DNA from: Qipengyuania citrea
GTDB taxonomy: Bacteria > Pseudomonadota > Alphaproteobacteria > Sphingomonadales > Sphingomonadaceae
Direction of reading: 5' to 3'
DNA: 64,000 nt
Assembly (NCBI RefSeq): GCF_024171405.1
Contig: NZ_JALJZT010000001.1
Span: 115,235 to 179,234, forward strand
Part shown: positions 52,805-62,600 of the stretch, one piece after another
Numbering within the stretch: position 1 is the first letter of the stretch
How the letters are laid out: every line of letters starts with the position of its first letter
Made by a program: the position numbers and the translations under genes
The notes under the pieces: generated by a model
The model's database searches: none
What the model saw: only the letters and a program-made list of their open reading frames with translations
What the model was told of the DNA's origin: nothing

Positions 52805-53238
52805 GGCGAACTCCCCTCAAGTGCCGACAGGACCTTGGCCGCATTCTCGGCTTCGGCCGCGGACCGGATGATCACCAACAGCTGGCAATCGCGCGGATCG
52901 GCAATGACCCACTGGCTATCCGAGTAGCCAAGCCAGGCGCCGCCTGCGGGCAGTTCGTCCCAGCCAAATCCTACACCGGTCCGTTTGACCGCCACCGCAC
53001 CGCCCGTTGTGCGCGGCAGTTCAACGCGGACCACGCCGATTCCGGTGATCGTCTCGCCGCCGCCTTCACCCACCGTTACGTGGGTGCAGGCGGACAGCAG
53101 GCATGCAACGGTCGCGACAAGTCCGGCGTGGCCGGCGGATGATTGTTCTCGAACGCTGCTATGCACCTTGCGCGCGGGCCATCGATGACAGCGCATCAAT
53201 CGGCGTATTCGCGCACCGGCCCGGACCGTTTTCCCCAT
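52768..53238 (-). CDS. Probable lipoprotein with long N-terminal region
   Basis: A 156-residue protein. After about 40 basic residues a signal-like helix ends in ACLLSAC (lipobox), followed by THVTVGEGGGETITGIGVV and a compact C-terminal domain with two cysteines. The start at 53238 follows GGGAG at a normal distance; the frame extends 65 codons further upstream into the divergent region. First of four genes in a minus-strand group of unknown function. Confidence 0.55.
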   Translation of the reverse strand: MGKTVRAGARIRRLMRCHRWPARKVHSSVREQSSAGHAGLVATVACLLSACTHVTVGEGGGETITGIGVVRVELPRTTGGAVAVKRTGVGFGWDELPAGGAWLGYSDSQWVIADPRDCQLLVIIRSAAEAENAAKVLSALEGSSPCVVDHTNTLQP

Positions 53239-53587
53239 TATCCGGCTCCCTCTATGTGAGGAAAACACTCGATAGTTGGGATCGTCAAGTCTTCGATTAA
53301 ATACTGGCGGGAACCGTATGGGCGATTTGGGCGGGAAGAAAAGGATTTCATCGTCCTGTAGGCGGTCGCCATTCCCTGTCGCTAATCTTGATTGTCGGGT
53401 GATGCCCTGCAATTCTGCGCAATTGGTCAGCAAGTTGGACTACCGCACGAATCCGCCGCGAGATGTTCCCGCGGCGTTGATATTTGCATGATGCGCCCCA
53501 CATTCCCGGAACCGCCGGGCCGTCTGCTCGCTCGACACATACCGCCCCCCTTGACCCTAGCGAACAATTCAGGAACACGCGTCCTTC
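53239..53587. promoter_or_regulatory. Divergent promoter region of the lipoprotein cluster and uvrA
   Basis: About 350 bases without a gene. On the uvrA side it holds TTGACC (53551-53556) and the SOS box. On the other side, the minus strand reads TTGACG at about 53297-53292, a possible -35 for the lipoprotein cluster, but no convincing -10 follows at the right distance. Confidence 0.45.
53562..53576 (+). promoter_or_regulatory. LexA/SOS box of uvrA
   Basis: GAAC-AATTCAG-GAAC is the alphaproteobacterial LexA operator (GAAC-N7-GAAC, reverse GTTC-N7-GTTC). It lies 11 bases before the uvrA ATG, after TTGACC (53551-53556), and overlaps the probable ribosome-binding site AGGAAC, so repressor binding would block transcription start or elongation. 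Confidence 0.85.
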
Positions 53588-56518
53588 ATGGCCCTCACCA
53601 AAATTTCCGTCCGCGGCGCGCGCGAGCATAATCTCAAGGGCGTCGACATCGACCTGCCGCGCGACAGCCTGATCGTGATCACCGGCCTCAGCGGCTCGGG
53701 CAAGTCGAGCCTCGCCTTCGACACGATCTATGCCGAAGGCCAGCGGCGCTATGTCGAGAGCCTGTCGGCCTATGCGCGCCAGTTCCTCGAGATGATGCAG
53801 AAGCCCGATGTCGAGCATATCGACGGGCTCAGCCCCGCGATCTCGATCGAGCAGAAGACCACCAGCCGCAACCCGCGCTCGACCGTCGCCACCGTGACCG
53901 AGATCTACGACTACATGCGCCTCCTGTGGGCGCGCGTCGGCGTACCCTATTCGCCCGCCACCGGCCTGCCGATCGAGGCGCAGACCGTCTCGAACATGGT
54001 CGACCGGGTGATGGAATTGCCCGAGGGGACACGCATCTACCTGCTCGCCCCCGTGGTGCGCGGGCGCAAGGGCGAATACCGCAAGGAACTGGCCGAATGG
54101 CAGAAGGCGGGCTTCACCCGCGTGCGCATCGACGGCGAGCTCCACGCGATCGAGGACGCGCCCGCGCTCGACAAGAAGTTCAAGCATGACATCGAGGTGG
54201 TGGTCGACCGGCTCGCGGTGAAGGAGGGCATCGAGACCCGTCTCGCCGACAGCTTCGAGACCGCGCTCAAGCTCGCCGAGGGGCTTGCCTATGTCGATCT
54301 CGCCGATGGCGCGGTGCCCGGGCGCGAGGACGAGGGGGCCGCGGCCGGCGGCGCGATGAAGGGCGCGGGGCTGCCCGCCAACCGCATCGTCTTTTCGGAG
54401 AAATTCTCCTGCCCGGTCAGCGGCTTCACGATCGAGGAAGTCGAACCACGGCTGTTCTCCTTCAACGCGCCGCAGGGCGCCTGCCCGACCTGCGACGGCA
54501 TCGGCGAGAAGCAGCTGTTCGACCCGCAACTGGTCGTCCCCAACGAAGCGCTCAGCCTCAAGAAGGGCGCAGTGGTGCCCTGGGCGAAGAGCAATCCGCC
54601 GTCGCCCTATTACATGCAGGTGCTCGCCTCCCTGGCGAAGGAATACGAGTTCGACCTGACCACCCCGTGGCAGGAGTTCGACAACGAAATCCGCGACATC
54701 ATCCTCCACGGCACCAAGGGCCGCGCGATCCCGCTGACCTTCAAGGACGGGCGCAAGAGTTACACCGTCAAGAAGCCGTTCGAGGGCGTGATCGGCAATC
54801 TCAACCGCCGCATGCTCCAGACCGAGAGCGCGTGGATGCGCGAGGAGCTGGCCAAGTTCCAGACCGCTCAGCCTTGCGAGACCTGCAACGGCAAGCGGCT
54901 CAACCCCAAGGCGCTCAGCGTCAAGATCCCCGGCCCCGCGGGCCCGACCGACATCGCCACCCCCACGCAGATGAGCGTCGCCGATGCCAAGGCGTGGTTC
55001 CTCGGGCTCGACGGGCACCTGACCGACCAGCAGGCGCAGATCGCCAAGGCCATCCTCAAGGAAATCAACGAGCGGCTGGGCTTCCTCGACAATGTCGGGC
55101 TCGACTATCTCAACCTCGACCGGACTTCAGGTACGCTGAGCGGGGGCGAGAGCCAGCGCATCCGCCTCGCCAGCCAGATCGGCAGCGGCCTCTCGGGCGT
55201 GCTCTACGTGCTCGACGAACCCAGTATCGGTCTCCACCAGCGCGACAACGACCGGCTGCTCGAAACGCTGAAGCGTCTGCGCGACCTCGGCAACACGGTG
55301 ATCGTCGTCGAGCACGACGAGGACGCGATCCGCGCCGCCGATTACGTGGTCGATCTCGGCCCCGGCGCGGGCGTCCACGGGGGTGAGGTGGTTGCCGAAG
55401 GCACGCTCAAGCAGGTGCTCAAGAACAAGAAATCGCTCACCGCCGCCTATCTCACCGGCCGCCGCGAGATCGCGGTCCCCGCCACGCGCCGCAAGGGCAA
55501 CGGGCACCAGCTCACCGTCCACGGCGCGCGCGCGAACAATCTCGCCAACGTCACCGCCAGCCTGCCGCTGGGCACCTTTACCTGTGTCACCGGCGTCTCG
55601 GGCTCGGGCAAGTCCAGCTTTACCATCGACACGCTCTACGCCTCCGCCGCGCGCGAACTCAACGGCGCGCGCATTGTCGCGGGCGCGCACGACAAGGTCA
55701 CCGGGCTCGAATATTGCGACAAGGTGATCGAGATCGACCAGTCGCCCATCGGCCGCACCCCGCGCTCCAACCCCGCCACCTACACCGGCGCCTTCACCCA
55801 GATCCGCGACTGGTTCGCGGGCCTCCCCGAAAGCCAGGCGCGCGGTTACAAGCCCGGGCGCTTCAGCTTCAACGTCAAGGGCGGCCGCTGCGAGGCGTGC
55901 CAGGGCGACGGCCTCATCAAGATCGAGATGCACTTCCTGCCCGACGTCTACGTCACCTGCGAACAATGCGGCGGCAAGCGCTACAACCGCGAAACGCTCG
56001 AGGTGAAGTTCAAGGGCCATTCGATCGCCGACGTGCTCGACATGACGATCGAGGATGCGGAGGAATTCTTCAAGGCGGTCCCGCCGATCCGCGACAAGAT
56101 GCACATGCTCAACGAGGTCGGCCTCGGCTACGTCAAGGTCGGCCAGCAGGCGACCACGCTGTCGGGCGGCGAGGCGCAGCGCGTCAAGCTCGCCAAGGAA
56201 CTCGCCAAGCGCAGCACCGGGCAGACGCTCTACATCCTCGACGAGCCCACCACGGGCCTGCATTTCGAAGACGTGCGCAAGCTGCTCGAAGTGCTCCACC
56301 GGCTGGTCGAGCAGGGGAACTCTGTCGTGGTGATCGAGCATAATCTCGATGTCATCAAGACGGCGGACCATGTGCTCGACCTTGGGCCGGGCGGCGGTGT
56401 GCGCGGGGGTGAGGTTGTGGCGCAGGGCACGCCGGAGGAGGTTGCCGCTGTTCCCGAAAGCTACACAGGCCACTATCTCCAACCGATGCTGGAGAGAGCA
56501 AAGGAGGCTGCCGAGTGA
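53588..56518 (+). CDS. uvrA: Excinuclease ABC subunit A
   Basis: A 976-residue DNA-damage recognition ATPase. Two ABC halves: Walker [10 protein letters not shown] (about residues 33-41) and GVSGSGKSS (about 670-678), signatures [11 protein letters not shown] and [11 protein letters not shown], and Walker B with LDEPSIGLH and LDEPTTGLH. The first zinc module reads CPVSG, lacking the second cysteine of the usual CPxCG; the other zinc cysteines are intact (CPTC, CETC, CEAC, CEQC). The SOS box ensures damage induction. Its TGA overlaps the GTG of the next gene. Confidence 0.97.
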   Translation: MALTKISVRGAREHNLKGVDIDLPRDSLIVITGLSGSGKSSLAFDTIYAEGQRRYVESLSAYARQFLEMMQKPDVEHIDGLSPAISIEQKTTSRNPRSTVATVTEIYDYMRLLWARVGVPYSPATGLPIEAQTVSNMVDRVMELPEGTRIYLLAPVVRGRKGEYRKELAEWQKAGFTRVRIDGELHAIEDAPALDKKFKHDIEVVVDRLAVKEGIETRLADSFETALKLAEGLAYVDLADGAVPGREDEGAAAGGAMKGAGLPANRIVFSEKFSCPVSGFTIEEVEPRLFSFNAPQGACPTCDGIGEKQLFDPQLVVPNEALSLKKGAVVPWAKSNPPSPYYMQVLASLAKEYEFDLTTPWQEFDNEIRDIILHGTKGRAIPLTFKDGRKSYTVKKPFEGVIGNLNRRMLQTESAWMREELAKFQTAQPCETCNGKRLNPKALSVKIPGPAGPTDIATPTQMSVADAKAWFLGLDGHLTDQQAQIAKAILKEINERLGFLDNVGLDYLNLDRTSGTLSGGESQRIRLASQIGSGLSGVLYVLDEPSIGLHQRDNDRLLETLKRLRDLGNTVIVVEHDEDAIRAADYVVDLGPGAGVHGGEVVAEGTLKQVLKNKKSLTAAYLTGRREIAVPATRRKGNGHQLTVHGARANNLANVTASLPLGTFTCVTGVSGSGKSSFTIDTLYASAARELNGARIVAGAHDKVTGLEYCDKVIEIDQSPIGRTPRSNPATYTGAFTQIRDWFAGLPESQARGYKPGRFSFNVKGGRCEACQGDGLIKIEMHFLPDVYVTCEQCGGKRYNRETLEVKFKGHSIADVLDMTIEDAEEFFKAVPPIRDKMHMLNEVGLGYVKVGQQATTLSGGEAQRVKLAKELAKRSTGQTLYILDEPTTGLHFEDVRKLLEVLHRLVEQGNSVVVIEHNLDVIKTADHVLDLGPGGGVRGGEVVAQGTPEEVAAVPESYTGHYLQPMLERAKEAAE

Positions 56519-56703
56519 CGGGCGAAGATTTCGAGGCGTTCATCACGTACATGGGCTGGAGCGAACGCGAAGTTGCGCGTGTTATGCAACTGAGCCGCAA
56601 CAGCGTGGCAAAGTACAAGAGGGAGGGAGCTAAGGCCGACATCGACTTCGCGTGCGCTGCCTTGGCAGCGGGCCTCCCCAAGTGGTCTGAGAGGGAAAAG
56701 TGA
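56515..56703 (+). CDS. Small helix-turn-helix protein
   Basis: A 62-residue protein whose central part, [21 protein letters not shown], has the look of an XRE-type HTH (scaffold helix, turn, recognition helix). The GTG start overlaps the uvrA stop as GTGA, so it is translated together with uvrA. It starts the AT-richer stretch. Whether it regulates uvrA or the following genes is unknown. Confidence 0.65.
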   Translation: MTGEDFEAFITYMGWSEREVARVMQLSRNSVAKYKREGAKADIDFACAALAAGLPKWSEREK

Positions 56704-56838
56704 GCACCACGCTACGCTATAGTATCTCGAGGCTCTCCTGAGCCTGTCAAAGATTTATGCTGGGGCGGCAGCGGGAGGCGGGGGAGTAATGCATGCCTAA
56801 CTCAAATTAAATTCTCGGTTTTGATAGGAGTGTGGTAA

Positions 56839-57192
56839 ATGCGTCCCCGGTTGGGGGTGTGTATGAGAAATAGATATTTTGCAGTCTTAAGCTTCGGCAT
56901 TTTCTGCGGAGCCTGCGCGACGATGAATGCACCGGCAAGCCAAGTAAGGATTGTCGGAAGTGCTGAGAAGGTCATTTGGGCCTACGAAAGCAGTCTCCCA
57001 TCTCGCAACAAAGCCGCGATCAAAGCGCATTTGCAAAGATACGAACAACCTCGAGGTCTTCCCGTTTTGCTGCGCGCGCAGCCAGGCGATTACATCTATG
57101 TCGTCCCGGTCTGCGGCAATGTCACACAGTGGGACAGGGCTGGATCAAAGCAAGTTTTGCCCGAAACGTTGTCGATCACGGTCCATTGCTGA
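56839..57192 (+). CDS. Small probable lipoprotein
   Basis: A 117-residue protein with a signal ending FCGAC (lipobox) after a hydrophobic segment; starts at the ATG with AGGAG nearby, or at the second Met (56863). The remaining part is a short domain with LLRAQPGDYIYVVPVCG. Codon use is less GC-rich than in flanking core genes. Its TGA overlaps the ATG of the membrane protein. Confidence 0.6.
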   Translation: MRPRLGVCMRNRYFAVLSFGIFCGACATMNAPASQVRIVGSAEKVIWAYESSLPSRNKAAIKAHLQRYEQPRGLPVLLRAQPGDYIYVVPVCGNVTQWDRAGSKQVLPETLSITVHC

Positions 57193-57758
57193 TGTTCGAG
57201 AACCTCACACGTGTCATTGTTGGTGCTGCTGCTGTGATCGCAGTGGTACCCGGCGCGGGACTGCTGTTGGGCGGCCTCGAACTCCCTGTGGAATTCAACG
57301 AACTGCTCGGCTTGATGGCCGCAATAGTAGGGCCACTCGTCTTTCTGGTAGTTTACCTCGCAAGACCGTGGTTTATGAAGCGCCGACGCTCGTTGCTGAT
57401 CACTGCGGTTACCGTGCTCGGCATTGCGGGACTGGCCATCGGCTTTGCCGCCAATACCTATACTTCCGTGCACAAGGGCGAATACCGCTACATGGAAGCG
57501 GGAACGGAAAAGGTGGAGCTTTACATGACTCCAGATTCGATGAGCGATCCCCTGCAGCGAAGGATCGACCGCGAAGGAGGCAATATCACAAATGCCATCA
57601 TGCGCGAGAAATCTACGTTGACGATGCTGAACGAAGAAGCATGGCCTGTCCGAGCCAAGGCGACGGCCCTCTTCTTGCTTGCGCAACTCATGCTGATTAC
57701 CGCTTTTCTGACGGCCGCATGGGCGGTGGCCGCAATGGCGGCGAAAGACAAGCAATAG
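57192..57758 (+). CDS. Hypothetical membrane protein
   Basis: A 188-residue protein with about four helices (near 9-29, 40-62, 70-90 and 158-182) and a polar stretch of about 60 residues between the third and fourth. I choose the ATG overlapping the preceding stop (TGATG), since longer frames run through that gene. No family recognised. With the lipoprotein it forms a two-gene unit of unknown function. Confidence 0.6.
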   Translation: MFENLTRVIVGAAAVIAVVPGAGLLLGGLELPVEFNELLGLMAAIVGPLVFLVVYLARPWFMKRRRSLLITAVTVLGIAGLAIGFAANTYTSVHKGEYRYMEAGTEKVELYMTPDSMSDPLQRRIDREGGNITNAIMREKSTLTMLNEEAWPVRAKATALFLLAQLMLITAFLTAAWAVAAMAAKDKQ

Positions 57759-57796
57759 GGAAATACGAAACGCGTTTAGCTATACTTGCTTGGCGG

Positions 57797-57880
57797 GCTG
57801 GTGGGCCAGCGCAACACCGTGGTGGTGATCGAGCACAACTTCGACATTAGCAAGACAACGGGCCATTTGCTCGACCTCCG
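57797..57880 (+). pseudogene. Decayed uvrA-like fragment
   Basis: The translation LVGQRNTVVVIEHNFDISK continues TTGHLLDL and matches [19 protein letters not shown]...HVLDL near the C-terminus of the window's UvrA (56304-56384). By eye about 61 of 81 bases agree. The open frame continues to 57983 without further likeness. It is an isolated ABC-ATPase H-loop region, so I read it as a remnant of a second, diverged uvrA 3' end. Confidence 0.7.
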
Positions 57881-58059
57881 CTCCAGGAGCGTGCCGCGGT
57901 TGAGGGGAGATATTCGGGGCGGTGTCTTAAGGCCAAGCTTGAGAGGCAACGGGAAGCGCGGAGTAGGACATCAATTCTGGTGAGAATAAGATGATCTCTA
58001 GCTGACAACATCGGTCGAAAGACTTAGAACCATCGTAGTGCCATTTATTCGAGAGTGCG

Positions 58060-59676
58060 ATGCGATTGGTCCGTGCCCAAATAACCAATTATCGAGCCAT
58101 CAAAAATCTTGAGATTGACGTTGGTCAGCAAACCAATATCATAGGTCCCAACGGGATTGGCAAGTCATGCGTGCTGAAGGCCATCGACCGTTTTTTCGGC
58201 AGCTCATCACGGGTAGAGATTGAGGATTTCCACGAGCGAAACGTCGCCGACCCCATCGATATCGCCCTGACATTTGAGGACTTTTCTGACGCTGAGAGGC
58301 AAGAGTTCGAGGGGAAAATATTTAACGATCAGATGGTGGTCGTTCGAAGATTTTTCGGAAGCGCCAATCCGCGCGAAAATGGCAAATACTATGGTCAGTC
58401 GCAGCGTTATCCTGGCTTTCAAGAAATTAGACAGATTGAGGGAGCTACCCCACGAAGGCAAGCATTCAACGAGCTTGCCGGAACAGAGGGTTATGAAGAC
58501 TTAATCCCTGCGGCAAATGCTCAGCAGCTAATTCAGAATATGGAAGCCTGGGAAGCTGATCATCTTGATCAATGCGAACTGCAATTAGACGACGGTCAGT
58601 TTTTCGGATTCTCCAATGTTGGGAGGGGTGTACTCAATAAGTACATTTCGTTCGTGTTCATTCCGGCAGTCCGAGACGCTGGCGTGGACTCGGTTGACGG
58701 GAAAAACAGTGTAATCAGTCAGTTGATCGAGCTTGTGGTCAAATCCGTAGTCCAAAAAAGAGAGGATGTGAGGAATTGGCAGGCTCAGGCAAGCGAACAA
58801 TATGCAGAGTTGGTGAGTCCCGAAAACCTAGGCGAGCTTGGCGAGCTGTCTGGCGAGCTTTCAGAAACGCTTCGGGTTTTTTACGGCGATGCCAATGTAC
58901 AGTTATCGTGGCAGCCCCCAGGTGAGCTATTAGTCTCTTTGCCGCTGGCTGACGTTTCACTCGTCGAGCAAGGATACGCTGGACCAGTTGAAAACAAGGG
59001 GCACGGCCTTCAACGAGCTTTCATCTTCACGTTGTTGCAGCACCTTGCGAAGGTGTTAGCAGTGGAGACCGAGGATCAGATCGACGAGGAGGGCGCTGAA
59101 GCTGTTGAGCCGATCGAGGTGGCAGGTGGCGAAGCCGTACAATCCCACAGGGTCATCTTGGCGATTGAAGAGCCAGAGCTTTATCAACATCCGATCAAGC
59201 AGCGGCACATAGCCAGAGTTCTTAGAGATATCGGCCAGGGGCAAATTCCTGGAGTACTATCCCAGACCCAAGTAATTGCTTGCTCCCATTCGCCTCACTT
59301 TATTTCGACAAGAGACTTCCCCGAAATCCGGGTTGCGAGGAGAGAAACTCTCCCGGGAGAGGGGCATCCTCAATGCGTTACACGTCGTATCCAATATCAA
59401 GACGTAGTTCAGCTTTTGAGTGCTGCCTATGAGGGTGGGGGATATGATGAAGCCGGACTTATCGCTCGACTTCACATCCTCAATGAATCAGTCAGTGAGG
59501 GATTCTTTAGTGAGAAGGCGGTGCTTGTTGAGGGGGTTGGCGATCAAGCAGCCATCCACGCAGTTGCCGAGAAAAATGGTATTGATCTTCAAGCAAGAGG
59601 TGTCTCCGTCCTGCCGGTTGGCGGTAAGGCAAATATCGATAAGAGGGAGTGTGGAATTAGGAAGATTATGGAATAA
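58060..59676 (+). CDS. OLD-family ATPase/nuclease, truncated at its C-terminus
   Basis: A 538-residue protein as read. An SMC-like ATPase carries Walker A GPNGIGKS (29-36), a signature-like GHGLQRAFI (about 314-322), Walker B VILAIEEPE (about 365-373) and an H-loop CSHSPHF. A Toprim nuclease domain starts with KAVLVEGVGD (486-495, Glu491), but its DxD part is missing. From codon 527 the gene enters the cytosine-free tract, so the last codons and stop are unreliable. Family members serve in anti-phage defence, for example GajA of Gabija. No partner gene can be read. Confidence 0.75.
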   Translation: MRLVRAQITNYRAIKNLEIDVGQQTNIIGPNGIGKSCVLKAIDRFFGSSSRVEIEDFHERNVADPIDIALTFEDFSDAERQEFEGKIFNDQMVVVRRFFGSANPRENGKYYGQSQRYPGFQEIRQIEGATPRRQAFNELAGTEGYEDLIPAANAQQLIQNMEAWEADHLDQCELQLDDGQFFGFSNVGRGVLNKYISFVFIPAVRDAGVDSVDGKNSVISQLIELVVKSVVQKREDVRNWQAQASEQYAELVSPENLGELGELSGELSETLRVFYGDANVQLSWQPPGELLVSLPLADVSLVEQGYAGPVENKGHGLQRAFIFTLLQHLAKVLAVETEDQIDEEGAEAVEPIEVAGGEAVQSHRVILAIEEPELYQHPIKQRHIARVLRDIGQGQIPGVLSQTQVIACSHSPHFISTRDFPEIRVARRETLPGEGHPQCVTRRIQYQDVVQLLSAAYEGGGYDEAGLIARLHILNESVSEGFFSEKAVLVEGVGDQAAIHAVAEKNGIDLQARGVSVLPVGGKANIDKRECGIRKIME

Positions 59677-62600
59677 GTAGATTTGGGGTGGATGATTAGG
59701 GATTGGTGATTTTTTGGATATTTTGGGATGTATAAGGGGGGTTATAAGATTAGGAGAATAAGGAGGTAGTTTTAGGGGAGAGGGATGGTTAAGTTTATTT
59801 AAAGAGAATTAGGGGTATTGTATGTGATATAGAGGGTGAGAGGTTGGGATGGGGTTTTTGTTTTAAGGGGTTTTTTAAAGATGTAAGGAGGTTTGAGAAA
59901 AGGATGTTAGGGATTGGAATTTTAAGTGTTTTGAGGTAGTTGAGTTTGTTGATGGGGTTTATTTGTGATTTGGAAATAGTGGTATTGAGTGTATGTGTAT
60001 GGAATGTGGGTAAGATAAGATGGTGTGAGTATATGGTATAAGTAAGGGGGATTGGTGAGATGATGTGGGATTATGAGAGGGTAAGTGATGTGGTAAGGAG
60101 GGTGTAATAGAGGTGTGATAGAGGTGGGTGAGAAGAGATTATTTATTAGTTATTTAGTTTTTTTTTTTGATAGATAATAGGGGTGATGGTATGAATTGTA
60201 AGTAGAAGATGAAGATTATATTGGAGTTAAATATAAGTGTAATTTGTGGTGTTTAAGATGATGGGGAGTGGGGAAAAGGAGTATAGAATGGGAAGAGGAT
60301 AGTTTATGAATAGTTGGATGAAGAAGAAAGATTGAGGTGATTGGAAGAGGAGGAGTGGATAGTTTTTGGGAGATGTATGTAGGATTTTGGTGGATAGGGG
60401 TTTGGATTTAAGAGAGTGATTTAAGGGGGGGGATTAATGGGGGGGGATGGGAGAGAGGGGGATAGGGATGGAATTGGGATTTAGTAGTTTGAGTGTTGTG
60501 GGGTAGTATGTATATTGTGTGATAAGGGAGGTGGAGAAAGGGAATTTGAGAAAGTTGTTGATTTTAGGGGTTTGAGAGAATATAATAGTGTTAAAGGGGA
60601 AATTTGGGGAGTTGGGGGTTAAAATGTGTGTTGTGGAAGGTAGGGTGGGTTAGTGGGGGTGGTGTTTTGGGGGATTGGGTTGTGAATTAGGAGTGATGTG
60701 GGAAGGTAATAATTTTTATTTAGTTATAAGAGGAGTGTGAGGGGAATGGGGGTATGAGGATTGTGAGTGAGTGGGGATTTGTAAAATGTTTTTTAGTATG
60801 GAGATGTGTTTTTGTAAGTAGTAGTGGATGTTGGTGGAGTTAGGGGTAAAGTAGTGTTAAAATAGTAATTGGAGATAGAGGTTATGTGGAAGGGTGGGTG
60901 ATTAGGGTTAATGGTGATAAGAAAAATTGGTATGAGAAAGTGAAGTGTTTTTAAATGGGATTAGATGGGAGGGGTTTGTATGTATTATTGTAGGAGGTGT
61001 GTAGAATTTGGAAAAGGAATTGTGAGAGGTTGTAGAAGGGAATGATGAGGGAGGGGTGTTAAGTGAGTGGTTTTAAATGTGGATTTGGTGGGATGTAATT
61101 AGAAGAAATGAAGATTTAGGATGTGATGATAGAAAGAAGAAAAGAGTGGAGTGAAAGTGATTAGAGTAAAGGAATTGGAAGAGTATTATTTGTTTAGAGT
61201 TAAAGTAAGGGGATATGAGGAATGTAGGAAGGAGATAGGTGAGAATTATATATTTTGGTTAAGTGGGGTAGATATGAAAGTATTGGTGGTGATGGTGTGG
61301 TATGGTGGGTTTGGAGGGATGTAGTAATAGGATAGAATATGAAATGTGATAGGTATAATGAGAGATGTGGGGAATGGATAGTGATTAGGGATGATAGGAT
61401 GAGTGGGGGGGTTATGGGGTAGAGTAAGGTGATTAGAGTGGTAGTTGGGGATGAGGGGAGGGAGGGAAGGATGAAAGGAAATAATGGAGTTTATGGGATA
61501 TGATTAAGGAGAGAGTAGGAAGTTGGTTATATTATTTTGGGTAGGTGGTGTTTTGATTTGTGTTTTATAAAGAAATTAGGGTGTGAATTTTTATAATGGT
61601 AATAAGAGTTGGATGGAATGGGATTGTGGTGAGGTAATAGTAATGTGAGTTGGTGAGAGTAGGGGGAAGGGTTGGGGTTAGAGGGATGTTAAAGAGGGGG
61701 AAGGAAATTAGAGGGGGGAGAAGAGGTAGAAAGAGTGAGGAGTGAGGAGGTGTTATAGGTTTAGAGAGAGGAAGGGGGAATGGGGGAAAAAGATGGGAAG
61801 TTTTTGGTGTGAGTTAGTAAATAATGAGTGAGGTTGGTGAAAAAGATTAGAGAATGATAGGAGTTTTTGTAGATTGGATGATGTGATGGGTGGAGTTGGG
61901 ATGAGGGTTTGTAAGGAGAGTTATGGTATGTATTTGTGAGATGTAGATTGAAGTGGTGGTTTTGAAAGGAGGTGGGGGAAAAAGATGATGGATGTTGGGG
62001 TGAGATTGTGGGGTGGGAATAATTGAGATAATTGAATGAATTAGGAGGAGTTGTTGGATAGGTTATTAGTATGATTTGAGGGATAATGGGGATAGTTTTG
62101 AATGAGGTGGAGATAATTTGGGTGGGAAGGGAGAATAGAGAAAGGGGAAGAGGATAGGAAGTTTATAATAAAGAGTTGAAATAATATGATTTAAGAATAA
62201 TGAAGGTAATGATTAATGTGAAAGGGAGTGATGGATTTGGAGATTGGATAATTATAATAGGGGAAGAAAGATAAAAATGATTGTGAGTTTAGAGGGTGAG
62301 TGGGAAAAGTGGGGAGGGAGGAAAAATGTGAAATTAAAAATATGAAAGTTTTGTAGGGGAGTATGCATGGATATTAGGTTTAAGATAAAGATGATAATAG
62401 GTGAGGATATGAGATTGGTGGGAGAGGAATGGGGAGGGGGGGGGTTGTATGGATTGAATGATGATGGGTGGGATGGAGGATGGAGGGTATGGTGTGTTTA
62501 TAGGGGGGGGTATGGTTTATGTGATGGGGTGGGGGATATTGGATAGGTGGGGGGTGTTGTAAGGAATGTAAAATTGATTGGAATATAGTTTAAATGGGAG

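Noticed and set aside
57786..57983. A 65-codon open frame as a separate gene
   Set aside because: Only its first third resembles UvrA and the rest is arbitrary; annotated as a remnant.
60158..60168. An 11-base T-run inside the C-free tract as a terminator
   Set aside because: Without C on the strand no G-C stem can form before it, and the tract itself is not trustworthy.
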